From: Treponema sp.
GTDB taxonomy: Bacteria; Spirochaetota; Spirochaetia; Treponematales; Treponemataceae
Assembly: GCA_024682655.1 (NCBI GenBank)
Contig: JAIKYZ010000038.1
Span: 1 to 36,201 of the forward strand
DNA length: 36,201 nucleotides
Direction: 5' to 3'
Position 1 is the first letter of the stretch, and the number at the start of each line of letters is the position of its first letter. The position numbers were made by a program, and so were the translations under genes. Shown here one piece after another: positions 5,272 through 13,400 of the stretch. Below the pieces are notes generated by a model that saw nothing but the letters and a program-made list of their open reading frames with translations, ran no database searches and was not told the origin of the DNA.

Positions 5272-7293
5272 ATGGTAGAAAGCAAAGAAAAAGTAATTGC
5301 GCTGCTTGGTCAGCCAAACTCAGGAAAATCAACTTTATTTAATGCTCTTACAGGTTTAAAACAGCATGTAGGTAACTGGCCTGGAAAAACTGTAGAAAAA
5401 AAAGAAGGTTCTTTTGAATATCACGATCAAAAGTATCTTGTTGCCGACCTTCCTGGAACTTACAGTCTTTCTGCAAATTCTGATGAAGAAATGATTACTC
5501 GTGATTATATTGCTTCTGGCAAAGCTGATGTTGTTTGTATTCTTGCCGATGCCTCTCAACTTCAAAGAAGTCTTTATATGCTTGCTGATTATGCAGGTAT
5601 TTCTCTTCCAACTTTTCTTATTTTAAATATGGCTGATGTTGCAAAAGATCAGGGAAAAGAAATTGATGCAGATTTGATTTCTAAAAAACTTGGTATTCCA
5701 GTTATTTTATTTTCTGCTCAAGATAAAAAGAATTATGATTCTTTCTATAATGCTCTTGAAGAAGCTATTGCAAAACGTTCTGTAGTTAGAGTTGATGACC
5801 TTGAAGAAAAATATAAGGAAATTTCTTCTTACAAAGAAATTAAGGCTCTTTTACCTGAGAATGTAATTCCTGCTTATTCTTCTACTTGGCTTGCAATAAA
5901 GTCAATCGAAGGGGATGCTCCTGTTACTGCTAAAATTAAAGCTTCTTTAGATGATAATAAAACTTCTGAATTTGAAAAACTTGCAGGCATTGAAAAAGGT
6001 CTTCTTCTTACTGGTGAAGCAAAATTTAAGTGGATTGATGAACTTTTGGAAGGTTGCCTTAAGTCTGAAAAAGCAACTAGAAAACTTGGTAAATTTGATC
6101 GTCTTATTACTCATAGAATCTGGGGTAAACCGGTAGTTGTTCTTACAATTATTCTTGGTTTGTTTGCTTCTTTTATTCCTGCCTTGCCATTTATGGGCCT
6201 GGGTTCGGTAATTGATTCTCTTGGTGGTCCAATTTCTTCGGCTCTTGCTAACATTCACTGTCCCGCCTTTATAAACGCCCTTATTTGTGATGTTTTATTA
6301 AATTCTTTGAGCTTCATTTTCAAAATGCTGGGCTTTGTATTTGGTGTAACTCTGGTTTTCGGTTTATTGGAAGAAGTTGGTATAATGGCCAGAATCTCTT
6401 ATGTATTTGATAATACAATGGCTAAACTTGGTCTTCAGGGTAAATCAGTTATGCCTTTCCTTGTAAGTTTTGGTTGTACAATGGGTGGTGCTGCCGGAGC
6501 CCGTGTTATTGATAACTGGGGCCAGAAAGTTTTGACTATTGCTCTTGCCTGGGCTATTCCTTGTGGTGCTACCTGGGCTGTTGTACCAATGCTTTCAACT
6601 GTCTGGTTTGGTGGGGCTGCTCCTCTTATAATTGTAGCAATTCTTCTTACAATGCTCCTTCATATGTGGATTACTTCAAAATTATTTGGCCGTTCCCTCG
6701 TAAAAAAAGAAGACCGCTGTGGTATGATTATGGAACTTCCTCCTTATCATAAACCAAAGTGGGGTGCTCTTTTCCGCTACGTTCTTGGACGTACAAAAGA
6801 TACTTTCTTCCGTGTATTAAAAATCATTCTTCTTGTTGCTTTTGTTTTCTGGCTTTTGACTTATACAAGCACTGGTTCTATGGATAATTCTATTTTGTAT
6901 AAAGTAGGAAAATTTATTGATCCTGTAACAAGATTTTTTGGTTTAGGATGGAAGACTTTTATGGCCTTTATTGTATCTTCTTTGGGTAAGGAAGGGGCTG
7001 TTGGTGTTCTTTCTACTATCTTCACAGATCACAGCATGATTACAGTTGGTTCTGCAGTAGCAGGTGGTGCCGTTGCAAATATTAATGAACTTCTTGTTGC
7101 TAATGTTGCTAAACCAGAAGCTCTTGCCTTTATTTTTGCAATTACCTTCAATATGCCTTGTATTGTTGCCCTTGCTGCTACTTACCAGGAAACCCATTCT
7201 GCTAAGTGGACTGCAATTATTGCCCTTTATTATACTTTTGGCGCCCTTATTCTTGCTTGTATTGCTTATCATATAGGACTTTTAATCTGGTAA
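5272..7293 (+). CDS. feoB: FeoB-family metal transporter with altered pore motifs
   Basis: A 673-residue inner-membrane transporter with an N-terminal GTPase: G1 GQPNSGKS (13-20), G3 DLPG (59-62), G4 NMAD (119-122), G5 SAQ (148-150). A helical spacer follows to about 270, then a polytopic core with two Gate-like halves. In E. coli FeoB the first gate reads GCNVPGVMGAR; here C402 is kept but the motif is GCTMGGAAGAR, with no proline. The second, CGARL in E. coli, is IPCGATW (C431). The cysteines are retained and their surroundings changed, so the substrate may be Fe(II) or another ion such as Mn(II). The ATG at 5272 has GGTGGA upstream inside feoA. An upstream TTG frame start at 5227 would overlap feoA and has no support. 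Confidence 0.9.
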   Translation: MVESKEKVIALLGQPNSGKSTLFNALTGLKQHVGNWPGKTVEKKEGSFEYHDQKYLVADLPGTYSLSANSDEEMITRDYIASGKADVVCILADASQLQRSLYMLADYAGISLPTFLILNMADVAKDQGKEIDADLISKKLGIPVILFSAQDKKNYDSFYNALEEAIAKRSVVRVDDLEEKYKEISSYKEIKALLPENVIPAYSSTWLAIKSIEGDAPVTAKIKASLDDNKTSEFEKLAGIEKGLLLTGEAKFKWIDELLEGCLKSEKATRKLGKFDRLITHRIWGKPVVVLTIILGLFASFIPALPFMGLGSVIDSLGGPISSALANIHCPAFINALICDVLLNSLSFIFKMLGFVFGVTLVFGLLEEVGIMARISYVFDNTMAKLGLQGKSVMPFLVSFGCTMGGAAGARVIDNWGQKVLTIALAWAIPCGATWAVVPMLSTVWFGGAAPLIIVAILLTMLLHMWITSKLFGRSLVKKEDRCGMIMELPPYHKPKWGALFRYVLGRTKDTFFRVLKIILLVAFVFWLLTYTSTGSMDNSILYKVGKFIDPVTRFFGLGWKTFMAFIVSSLGKEGAVGVLSTIFTDHSMITVGSAVAGGAVANINELLVANVAKPEALAFIFAITFNMPCIVALAATYQETHSAKWTAIIALYYTFGALILACIAYHIGLLIW

Positions 7294-7297
7294 TAAT

Positions 7298-7585
7298 ATG
7301 GAAGAATTGCTTGCTTTATTAAAAGACGGGCATTCACGTTCTGTAGAAATGCTTGCTGCAGAACTGAATACTTCTGTAGAAGATATTATGCGAAGAATGG
7401 ATTTTTTGGAGAGGGCTGGTTATATTCGTAAAGTTGTAACTAATTCTCCTGGAAAATCCTGCTCTTCCTGTTCAAACTGTTCATCTTGTTCTTCAGGACA
7501 TGGTAAAAAATCTTCCTGTTCTGCTTGTATGCCTGATGGAGGTTTTAAACATATGGGCCAAATTTGGGAAGTTGTATCTTCCTGA
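7298..7585 (+). CDS. feoC: FeoC-like winged-helix protein with Cys-rich wing
   Basis: A 95-residue protein. Residues 1-46 look like a winged-helix domain (LLALLKDGHSRSVEMLAAEL, then VEDIMRRMDFLERAGYIRKV). The wing is a serine-rich loop with C55, C58, C61, C64, C74 and C77. FeoC proteins have the same design, with wing cysteines able to bind an iron-sulphur cluster, and act on FeoB stability or gating. Six cysteines exceed the four usual in enterobacterial FeoC. It starts 4 bases after feoB and is followed by a terminator, so it closes the operon. Fur-independent regulation or an Fe-S sensor role is possible but not shown. Confidence 0.8.
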   Translation: MEELLALLKDGHSRSVEMLAAELNTSVEDIMRRMDFLERAGYIRKVVTNSPGKSCSSCSNCSSCSSGHGKKSSCSACMPDGGFKHMGQIWEVVSS

Positions 7586-7610
7586 TTAAGCGATAAATAT
7601 TTTTATATTC

Positions 7611-7660
7611 CACCCCTCTGAGATAGAATTTCAAAGATTTTATTTTGGAGGGGGTTTTTA
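7611..7660 (+). terminator. Rho-independent terminator after feoC
   Basis: The CCCCTC arm (7613-7618) pairs with GAGGGG (7648-7653), with an AT-rich loop of about 29 bases, and is followed by G and TTTTTATTT. The long loop lowers confidence, but the position 26 bases after the feoC stop fits. Confidence 0.6.
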
Positions 7661-7716
7661 TTTACCAACAATTAAAAAAGCCTTCAAAAGATAAGATTTT
7701 CCTTAAAAAAAAATTC

Positions 7717-7745
7717 TATACAATATTAAAATATGACTTTATAAT
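7717..7745 (+). promoter_or_regulatory. Promoter for the paired exported-protein genes
   Basis: TATACA (7717-7722), a 17-bp spacer and a perfect TATAAT (7740-7745), leaving a leader of about 90 bases before the ATG at 7843. The rest of 7661-7842 is AT-rich with no clear hairpin or riboswitch. Confidence 0.5.
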
Positions 7746-7842
7746 TTAACAATCTCGGAGTTCTATAAATTCTGGTTCTTATCAGCAGCATTTGAATCTA
7801 CATAATAAAAAACGTGATTATAAAAACATGGGAGATTTTAAA

Positions 7843-9732
7843 ATGAAAAAAAATTTACTGGCTATCCTTTGTATTCTGGGGATTTCAGCTTCACTTTCTG
7901 CTCTGGACTTTTCTTTAAAACTTACACCAACTTTAATGTTACCAAGTCATGAGTATCTGGACAAAGAATATGGCGCTACAGTTCAGGCAGATATTAATCT
8001 TTTTAATTTGATTTCTTTGGGTCTTGATGCTTCTTTCCTTACGGTTACCCCTGAAGGCCTTTCTTCTAATATTAATTTTATAAGTATAGGTGGCGGACTT
8101 GGGGCCTTTTATACTCCTATTGCCAGACTTTATCTTGGAGCGGGGATTGCCGGTGGTTTATACAATCTCCAGTCAGAAATAGATTCAACAGAATATGGAT
8201 TTTGGGATTTATATGCCCGTGCTTATGGTGAATTAGGTTTTAGAATTAATCCTAGTCTTACGGTTTATGGTAATGGCGGTTATGCCTATTATTTAGTTAA
8301 AGACAGTGATCCTCTGAATAAAGGTCCTTTTGCAGGCCTTGGTATAAAGATTAATTTTACTCTTGGAGAAAAATCTTCGGGCGGCCTTACAGCAACTCTT
8401 GAACAGGATTCTGTAATTTATCCACTTTTCCAGCAGGTATACGGTCAAAGTCCAATTGGAACTATCCACATTACAAATGCCGAATCTGCTGAAGTAAGAA
8501 ATGTAAAAGTTTACTTTAGAGCCGGAAAATATACTTCCAGCGCAAAAGAATCTGCTTCAATTTCTATTCTGCAAAAATTAAAAACAAGCAGCGCTTCTCT
8601 TTATGCTGATTTTTCTTCAGAACTTCTAAAATTCAACGAAGACGGAAAACTTTCTGGTGAAATTGTTATGGAATATGAAATGCTTGGTAAAAAGAAAGTA
8701 GCAGTTCAAAACGTAACACTTTCTGTAAGTAATAGAAATGCCTTTATCTGGGGTAGTAACGAATCTCTTGCGGCTTTTATTTCATCCAATACTCCTGAAA
8801 TTCTTGAATATGCAAAATATGTTTCTGGAATTGCTAGAAATAATCTTTACACCGGTATGAATCGTAATGTTCAGTTTGCAGCCGCTCTTATGGAATCTTT
8901 AAGAGCAATTGGAATTTCTTATTCAGACGATAAAATTACTCCATATAAAACTTATCATCTTTCTAATCAGGTTGATTCTATTCAATATCCTTTACAGACT
9001 ATGAACTATCTTGGCGGAGACTACGATGATTTGGGTATTTTGCTTGCTTCCTGTCTTGAATCGGTTGGGGTAGAAACTGCTTTTATGCCTGTTGCTGATG
9101 ATTTTATTGTATTTGTTTCTGCTAACTTAAAAGCCAAAAATGTTGCTAACCACTTTGCAGATTTAGATGGCCTTATTTATGACGAAGGAGATCCTTCTTC
9201 AAATGTTTTCTTTCCATTATCAATGGCTAATTTTGATAAAGGTTTTGCAAAAAGTCGTCAGGCAGGGGAAGAAGTTGTAAAAGCCTGTAAGTTAAATACA
9301 AGTGCTTCTTATGATTTTGTTACAACCCACGATGCCTGGGCAATTTATCCTTCGGCTGTTTATACAGGCTCTGGAGTTTCTTTTGAAAAACCAAGTCAGG
9401 CTCAGGTTGAAAAACTTACAGCCGATGCCGTAAAAGATTATGTTGCTACCGATCTTGAACCAGTAATTGAAATAGCAAAAAAATCTGGTGATGCAAACAA
9501 AATTGGAATGGCTTATGTAAGAAGTGGAAAATATAGTGATGCTAAGACTGAATTTAATAAGGCTATAGCGGCTGGTTCTGTTTCGGCCATGAATAATCTT
9601 GCAAATCTTTTATTGATGGAAAAAGATTACGATGGTGCAACTGCTATGTTCAAAAAAGTATTACAAAAAGAACCTGAAAATAAAATTGCCTTAAAAGGTC
9701 TTGAGTCTACCAAAGAAAAACTTGAAGAATAG
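7843..9732 (+). CDS. Exported beta-rich protein, inactive transglutaminase-like domain, TPR
   Basis: A 629-residue protein whose signal peptide (MKKNLLAILCILGISASLSA) is cut before LDF. About 20-190 alternates beta-strands with glycine and aromatics, as in small outer-membrane barrels. A beta/mixed region follows, then a domain with YLGGDYDDLGIL that aligns by eye with YHGGDCDDLSIL of the next gene. The catalytic Cys is Tyr394, and the His region reads VADDFIVF rather than VPGHIYMAF, so the enzyme should be dead. The C-terminus (about 555-629) has TPR-like helices (GKYSDAKTEFNKAI, KDYDGATAMFKKVLQKEPEN). I start at 7843 because GGGAG lies 8 bases upstream and the signal peptide begins there; a longer frame from 7792 adds a charged leader. 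The paralog follows after 14 bases. Confidence 0.75.
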   Translation: MKKNLLAILCILGISASLSALDFSLKLTPTLMLPSHEYLDKEYGATVQADINLFNLISLGLDASFLTVTPEGLSSNINFISIGGGLGAFYTPIARLYLGAGIAGGLYNLQSEIDSTEYGFWDLYARAYGELGFRINPSLTVYGNGGYAYYLVKDSDPLNKGPFAGLGIKINFTLGEKSSGGLTATLEQDSVIYPLFQQVYGQSPIGTIHITNAESAEVRNVKVYFRAGKYTSSAKESASISILQKLKTSSASLYADFSSELLKFNEDGKLSGEIVMEYEMLGKKKVAVQNVTLSVSNRNAFIWGSNESLAAFISSNTPEILEYAKYVSGIARNNLYTGMNRNVQFAAALMESLRAIGISYSDDKITPYKTYHLSNQVDSIQYPLQTMNYLGGDYDDLGILLASCLESVGVETAFMPVADDFIVFVSANLKAKNVANHFADLDGLIYDEGDPSSNVFFPLSMANFDKGFAKSRQAGEEVVKACKLNTSASYDFVTTHDAWAIYPSAVYTGSGVSFEKPSQAQVEKLTADAVKDYVATDLEPVIEIAKKSGDANKIGMAYVRSGKYSDAKTEFNKAIAAGSVSAMNNLANLLLMEKDYDGATAMFKKVLQKEPENKIALKGLESTKEKLEE

Positions 9733-9746
9733 GGGAGTTTTGCTTT

Positions 9747-11333
9747 ATGAAAAGATTTTTAATAGTCCTTTGTTCTTTATTTGTATTTTCAAGCGGAATC
9801 TTTGCAACAGAGTTACAAATCAGGGCTTTTCCAAGTTTTTGTTTTCCTTTTGAATCAAGTTTTTCTTATGCAATAACACAAACTTTTAGCCTTGATCTTA
9901 TTCCTCTTACCGTTCACGAAAGAGATGATATTTATTTTTCGGGCCAGGGGTCTTTTTCTTTTCTTAATGGCAGCGGATTTTCCCTTCCATTTTATGAAGG
10001 TGGACTTGCCCTGGGCTATAACTTTAGAATTATTGACCGTTTAAGTGTGAGTGCCGAAGCTTTTGCTAATCTTTACTTTGTTCCAGATTTTTCTGTGGAT
10101 GATAATACTTATGATGGTCTGAGCGGTTTGTCTTTTGGTGGCCGACTTTTTGCAAATTACTATATTTCCCCTTCTTTTGCTGCATCTCTCTTTGGAGCCT
10201 ACAAATATTATATGTACAAGCCGGAGCCCTTCTTGAGTTCTATAGAAGCTGGAATTGGAATTACCTATAACTTTAGTAAGGGTATTTTCGGGGCTACAAA
10301 TGTAGAGTTAAATGATTACCAGACTCAGTCAATCTTCCCAATTTTCTATTCCCGCTACGATGATCATGAATTTGGTTCTGTTACTTTTGTAAATGAAGAA
10401 AAAAATGATATTACCGATGTTGTAATTACTCTCTTTATTGAATCTTATATGTCTAATCCTGAAACTATTGCAAAATATGATTTAATCAAAAGAGGCCAGG
10501 AATTTTCTGCCGAATTTAAGGCTTTCTTAAACGAAAATATTCTTGATTTATTACAGGCCCAGCTTGCAACTGCTAAAATTGAAGTTTCATATAGTTCTCT
10601 GGGTAAAAAAATGTCTCTTGTCCAAAATGTAGATTTACAGACCTTAACCCGTAATTCTATGACCTGGGAAGATGACCGCAGGGCTGCCGCTTTTGTTTCC
10701 GGCCGTGATGCTTCTGCTCAACTCTTTGCCCGCCAGATTGAAGCAATCATTAAAAATCAACTGGATCCTAATCTTCCGGTTAATTTCCAGTATGCCGCTG
10801 CAGTTTTTGCTGCTATAAAGGCTTATGGAGTTAACTATGTAGTAGACCCATCTTCTGCCTTTACAGATAACGTTGGTACAAGTTCTGTGGACTTCCTTCA
10901 GTTCCCATATCAAACTCTGCTTTATCATGGAGGAGACTGTGACGACCTTTCAATTTTGAACTGTTCTTTGTTACAGGCTATGGGTATTGAAACCGCCTTT
11001 GTAACTGTTCCTGGTCATATTTACATGGCTTTTGATTCCGGACTTCCAGTGGATCAGGCAGGAAAAATCAATCGGGGTAGAACTATTGTTTATGATGATA
11101 AAGTCTGGATTCCTGTGGAAATTACAGTAATGCAGGATACTTTTGCTCTTGCCCTTCAGATTGGATATAAAGAATGGAAAAAATATGAAGATCAGGCTGC
11201 GGTTATTCCAATTTCCAAAGCTTGGGAAGAATATTCCCCTGTATCGGTTCCAGAATCTGACGCAGGTATAAAAATGCCGGAAAAATCTGAAATCATTAAG
11301 GAATTTAAGGCAGCTTTAAAGGCTGTCAGATAA
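9747..11333 (+). CDS. Exported beta-rich protein with intact transglutaminase-like site
   Basis: A 528-residue paralog of the preceding gene. The signal peptide is MKRFLIVLCSLFVFSSGIFA. Residues about 22-180 are beta-rich with many aromatics (barrel-like). The C-terminal half carries a transglutaminase/papain-like triad: Cys398 in GGDCDDLSIL, His424 in VPGHIYMAF, and Glu458 in VWIPVEIT where Asp is usual. Such domains cleave or cross-link peptides. Periplasmic or surface location follows from the signal peptide. The gene has GGGGAG 11 bases before the ATG and is co-transcribed with its inactive partner. No TPR tail is present. Substrate unknown; envelope protein or peptidoglycan-peptide processing is possible. 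Confidence 0.75.
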   Translation: MKRFLIVLCSLFVFSSGIFATELQIRAFPSFCFPFESSFSYAITQTFSLDLIPLTVHERDDIYFSGQGSFSFLNGSGFSLPFYEGGLALGYNFRIIDRLSVSAEAFANLYFVPDFSVDDNTYDGLSGLSFGGRLFANYYISPSFAASLFGAYKYYMYKPEPFLSSIEAGIGITYNFSKGIFGATNVELNDYQTQSIFPIFYSRYDDHEFGSVTFVNEEKNDITDVVITLFIESYMSNPETIAKYDLIKRGQEFSAEFKAFLNENILDLLQAQLATAKIEVSYSSLGKKMSLVQNVDLQTLTRNSMTWEDDRRAAAFVSGRDASAQLFARQIEAIIKNQLDPNLPVNFQYAAAVFAAIKAYGVNYVVDPSSAFTDNVGTSSVDFLQFPYQTLLYHGGDCDDLSILNCSLLQAMGIETAFVTVPGHIYMAFDSGLPVDQAGKINRGRTIVYDDKVWIPVEITVMQDTFALALQIGYKEWKKYEDQAAVIPISKAWEEYSPVSVPESDAGIKMPEKSEIIKEFKAALKAVR

Positions 11334-11350
11334 ATTATATATTTGTGTTT

Positions 11351-11372
11351 AGGGACAGATTTTATGTCCTTT
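11351..11372 (+). terminator. Weak hairpin after the paired exported-protein genes
   Basis: AGGGACA (11351-11357) pairs with TGTCCTT (11365-11371), loop GATTTTA, including one G-T pair. Only three Ts follow the CC, so it is a weak terminator candidate. The 124-bp repeats begin at its right arm. Confidence 0.35.
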
Positions 11373-11618
11373 AAAATCAAATACCGCAGGTTGTTTCAAC
11401 AACCGAGGATATTTGATTAACAATATAAGAGTTTCGCAAGAAACTCTAAGTTAAATTGAATGGCGATATTTTAGCCATTCAATTTAAACATCCCTTAAAA
11501 TCAAATACCGCAGGTTGTATCAACAACCGAGGATATTTGATTCGCAATATAAGAGTTTCGCAAGAAACTCTAAGTTAAATTGAATGGCGATATTTTAGCC
11601 ATTCAATTTAAACATCCC
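11371..11618. repeat. Tandem pair of 124-bp triple-hairpin units
   Basis: Unit 1 is 11371-11494 and unit 2 is 11495-11618; they differ at three positions. Each unit folds into three successive hairpins: AATCAAATA/TATTTGATT around GGTTGT-TTCA-ACAACC (11375-11418); AGAGTTTC-GCAA-GAAACTCT (11428-11447), a GNRA tetraloop; and a perfect 14-bp stem with 9-nt loop (11451-11487). The three differences (T/A near 11395, AA/CG at 11419-11420) fall in a loop or linker, so every stem is kept in both copies. A run of seven Ts starts at 11619. No reading frame or known RNA family is recognised. It fills most of the 356-bp gap between genes. Confidence 0.8.
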
Positions 11619-11650
11619 TTTTTTTATTTAGGGTTTGCCAAGTTTTTCCT

Positions 11651-11666
11651 TTATAGAAATCTATAA
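11651..11666. promoter_or_regulatory. Perfect palindrome upstream of the channel operon
   Basis: TTATAGA-AA-TCTATAA, a 7+7 dyad 23 bases before the start codon. It overlaps a weak promoter (TAGAAA at 11654-11659, 17 bp, TATATT at 11677-11682) that would give an almost leaderless mRNA. No good ribosome-binding site precedes the ATG, which fits. Candidate operator, regulator unknown. Confidence 0.4.
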
Positions 11667-11689
11667 AAAAAAATGTTATATTTTGAGTT

Positions 11690-12859
11690 ATGAAAAACAA
11701 AAAGTCGGTAAAGTGGAAACACTTTAAACAAAACCTGATTTATACTTTAAAGAATCCTTTTACTTATATCTGGATTCTGGTATTTATCATCATTGCTTTG
11801 GCTACGGTCGAAGTCTTCAGAACTGAAATTCATACTGAAAGTGGAATTGAAACCTTCTTCGATTCCGTCTGGTTCACTCTTGTTACAATCTTTGCAGGTT
11901 ATTTTGATTATTGTGTAAAGTCCGTAGGTGGTCGTATGGCTGCCCTGGTACTTTTGATTTTTGGAATGGTTCTGCTTAGTGTTATTACAGGTAAGATTGC
12001 ATCTGTTTTTATGAACATGCAAATGAAAAAAGATAAAGGATTAAAAAGGTTAAAGAATATGAAAGGTCATTTTTTATTATGTGGTTGGAGACCTGGTTTT
12101 GAAAAAATTCTGGAAAGTGTACTTAATTCAAATCCAGATATTACTCCTGATATGGTTGTTTTGGTAAATGAAGCTCCTTCTGAGCAGATTGAACATATTC
12201 GTTCAAATACACGCTTTAAAGAAATTAATTATGTTGCCGGAGATTTTTCTGATGAAGCAACTTTAAAAAGAGCTCACATTGAAGATGCAGAAAGGGCTCT
12301 GGTAATTTCTGACCGTTCAAAAGAATATTCTGACCTTGAAATAGATTCCCGAACTGTACTTTCTGTTTTGACTATGACAGGAATTAATCCAAGTCTTTAT
12401 ATTGCAGCCGAACTTATTGAATCAAAATTCCAAAAACATCTGGAAATGGCTCATTGTGATGAAATTCTTCTTACTCAGGATTATGAACATTCTTTACTTG
12501 CAACAGCTTCTTCTGGAATGGGATATTCAAATGTAATCCGAGCTTTAATTGGAGATGATGCCGAAACAGGAATTATTATTCAGGATATTCCTGCTAGTTT
12601 CCGTGGAAAAACTCTTAGTGAGTATAAAAACTCTATCAAAAAAGAAAGCGGAATTTTTATTGGTCTTTTATTGAACACAGGAAATTTCCATGAAAGAAGA
12701 AAGGATGCTTTGCGAGAAGCTCAGAAAAATCCTGATATCAAGAAAGTTGTAAGTAATCTTAAGAAAGTTAAAACTCTTAAGAGTAATGAAGTTCTTCTTA
12801 CTCCAGAAGATGATTTTATTATCCAGCCAAATACAAAAGCAATTTTTGTTAAAGGTTAA
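11690..12859 (+). CDS. Channel-like RCK/TrkA-N membrane protein with altered filter
   Basis: A 389-residue inner-membrane protein with two-TM channel topology: TM1 about 24-42, pore helix and loop 57-73, TM2 about 82-106. A cytoplasmic Rossmann RCK region starts at HFLLCGWRPGFEKIL (127-141), with a TrkA-C-like end. In potassium channels the filter is T-V-G-Y-G-D; here the aligned segment is VTIFAGYFDY (65-74) followed by SVGGRM. The glycine-tyrosine survives but the first glycine is alanine and the next is phenylalanine, so potassium selectivity cannot be assumed. The GWRPGF loop replaces the usual GxGxxG. The ORF fits a CASTOR/POLLUX-like or divergent K-channel relative. It opens an operon with a cNMP-binding protein and an ion transporter. 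Confidence 0.72.
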   Translation: MKNKKSVKWKHFKQNLIYTLKNPFTYIWILVFIIIALATVEVFRTEIHTESGIETFFDSVWFTLVTIFAGYFDYCVKSVGGRMAALVLLIFGMVLLSVITGKIASVFMNMQMKKDKGLKRLKNMKGHFLLCGWRPGFEKILESVLNSNPDITPDMVVLVNEAPSEQIEHIRSNTRFKEINYVAGDFSDEATLKRAHIEDAERALVISDRSKEYSDLEIDSRTVLSVLTMTGINPSLYIAAELIESKFQKHLEMAHCDEILLTQDYEHSLLATASSGMGYSNVIRALIGDDAETGIIIQDIPASFRGKTLSEYKNSIKKESGIFIGLLLNTGNFHERRKDALREAQKNPDIKKVVSNLKKVKTLKSNEVLLTPEDDFIIQPNTKAIFVKG

Positions 12860-12877
12860 TTTTTACAGGAAGAAAAA

Positions 12878-13393
12878 ATGGACGATTTTGAAAAAGTATT
12901 ACCTAAATTAATTAATATTGAATTATTTTCTGATTTTTCTGCTGATAATCAAAGGGATAGGGAGATTCTTAAGAAAGTTTATGATAGTATGAATCTCCAG
13001 TCTTATAAAAAAGGTGATGTAATCATCAAAGAAAATGATTTTGGTGATTTATTCTACATTTTATATTCTGGCTCAGTACAAGTTTTAAGAGACACACCTG
13101 CAGGAGACCAGATTGCTCTTGCAAATCTTAACAGTGATATGAATATATTTTTTGGAGAAACTGCATTAATCAGTGATGATCCAAGATCTGCAACTGTTAA
13201 GGCATCATCTGATGTAACTTGTATTACACTTTCGAGCAAAAAATTTATTGAAGTTTGCGACAAAGAACCTTTGCTAGGCTACAGAGTAATTTTGCACCTG
13301 GCTCAGAAGATGTCTCAAACTATCAGAAATACAAATAGTGACAAGGCTGCTTTATACGAAGCCTTGTTTAACGAAATAGAAGAAGGGGTATAA
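12878..13393 (+). CDS. Stand-alone cyclic-nucleotide-binding domain protein
   Basis: A 171-residue soluble protein made of one CNBD. The beta-roll runs through YKKGDVIIKENDFGDLFYIL (43-62) and SGSVQVLR. The phosphate-binding cassette FFGETALISDDPRSATV (91-107) has the ribose-contacting E94 and phosphate-contacting R103, so nucleotide binding should be intact. There is no helix-turn-helix, unlike CRP/FNR, and no kinase or channel fused to it. It sits 18 bases after the channel-like gene and 7 before a transporter, with AGGAAG before the ATG. The natural inference is a detached sensor that gates or regulates one of its neighbours in response to cAMP or cGMP. Confidence 0.85.
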   Translation: MDDFEKVLPKLINIELFSDFSADNQRDREILKKVYDSMNLQSYKKGDVIIKENDFGDLFYILYSGSVQVLRDTPAGDQIALANLNSDMNIFFGETALISDDPRSATVKASSDVTCITLSSKKFIEVCDKEPLLGYRVILHLAQKMSQTIRNTNSDKAALYEALFNEIEEGV

Positions 13394-13400
13394 TTATTTT

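Noticed and set aside
5947..6258. Antisense open frames within feoB
   Set aside because: Shadows of the strongly supported feoB frame, with no ribosome-binding site or recognisable domain.
11371..11618. CRISPR-like repeats
   Set aside because: Two abutting 124-bp units without spacers; each is made of hairpins.
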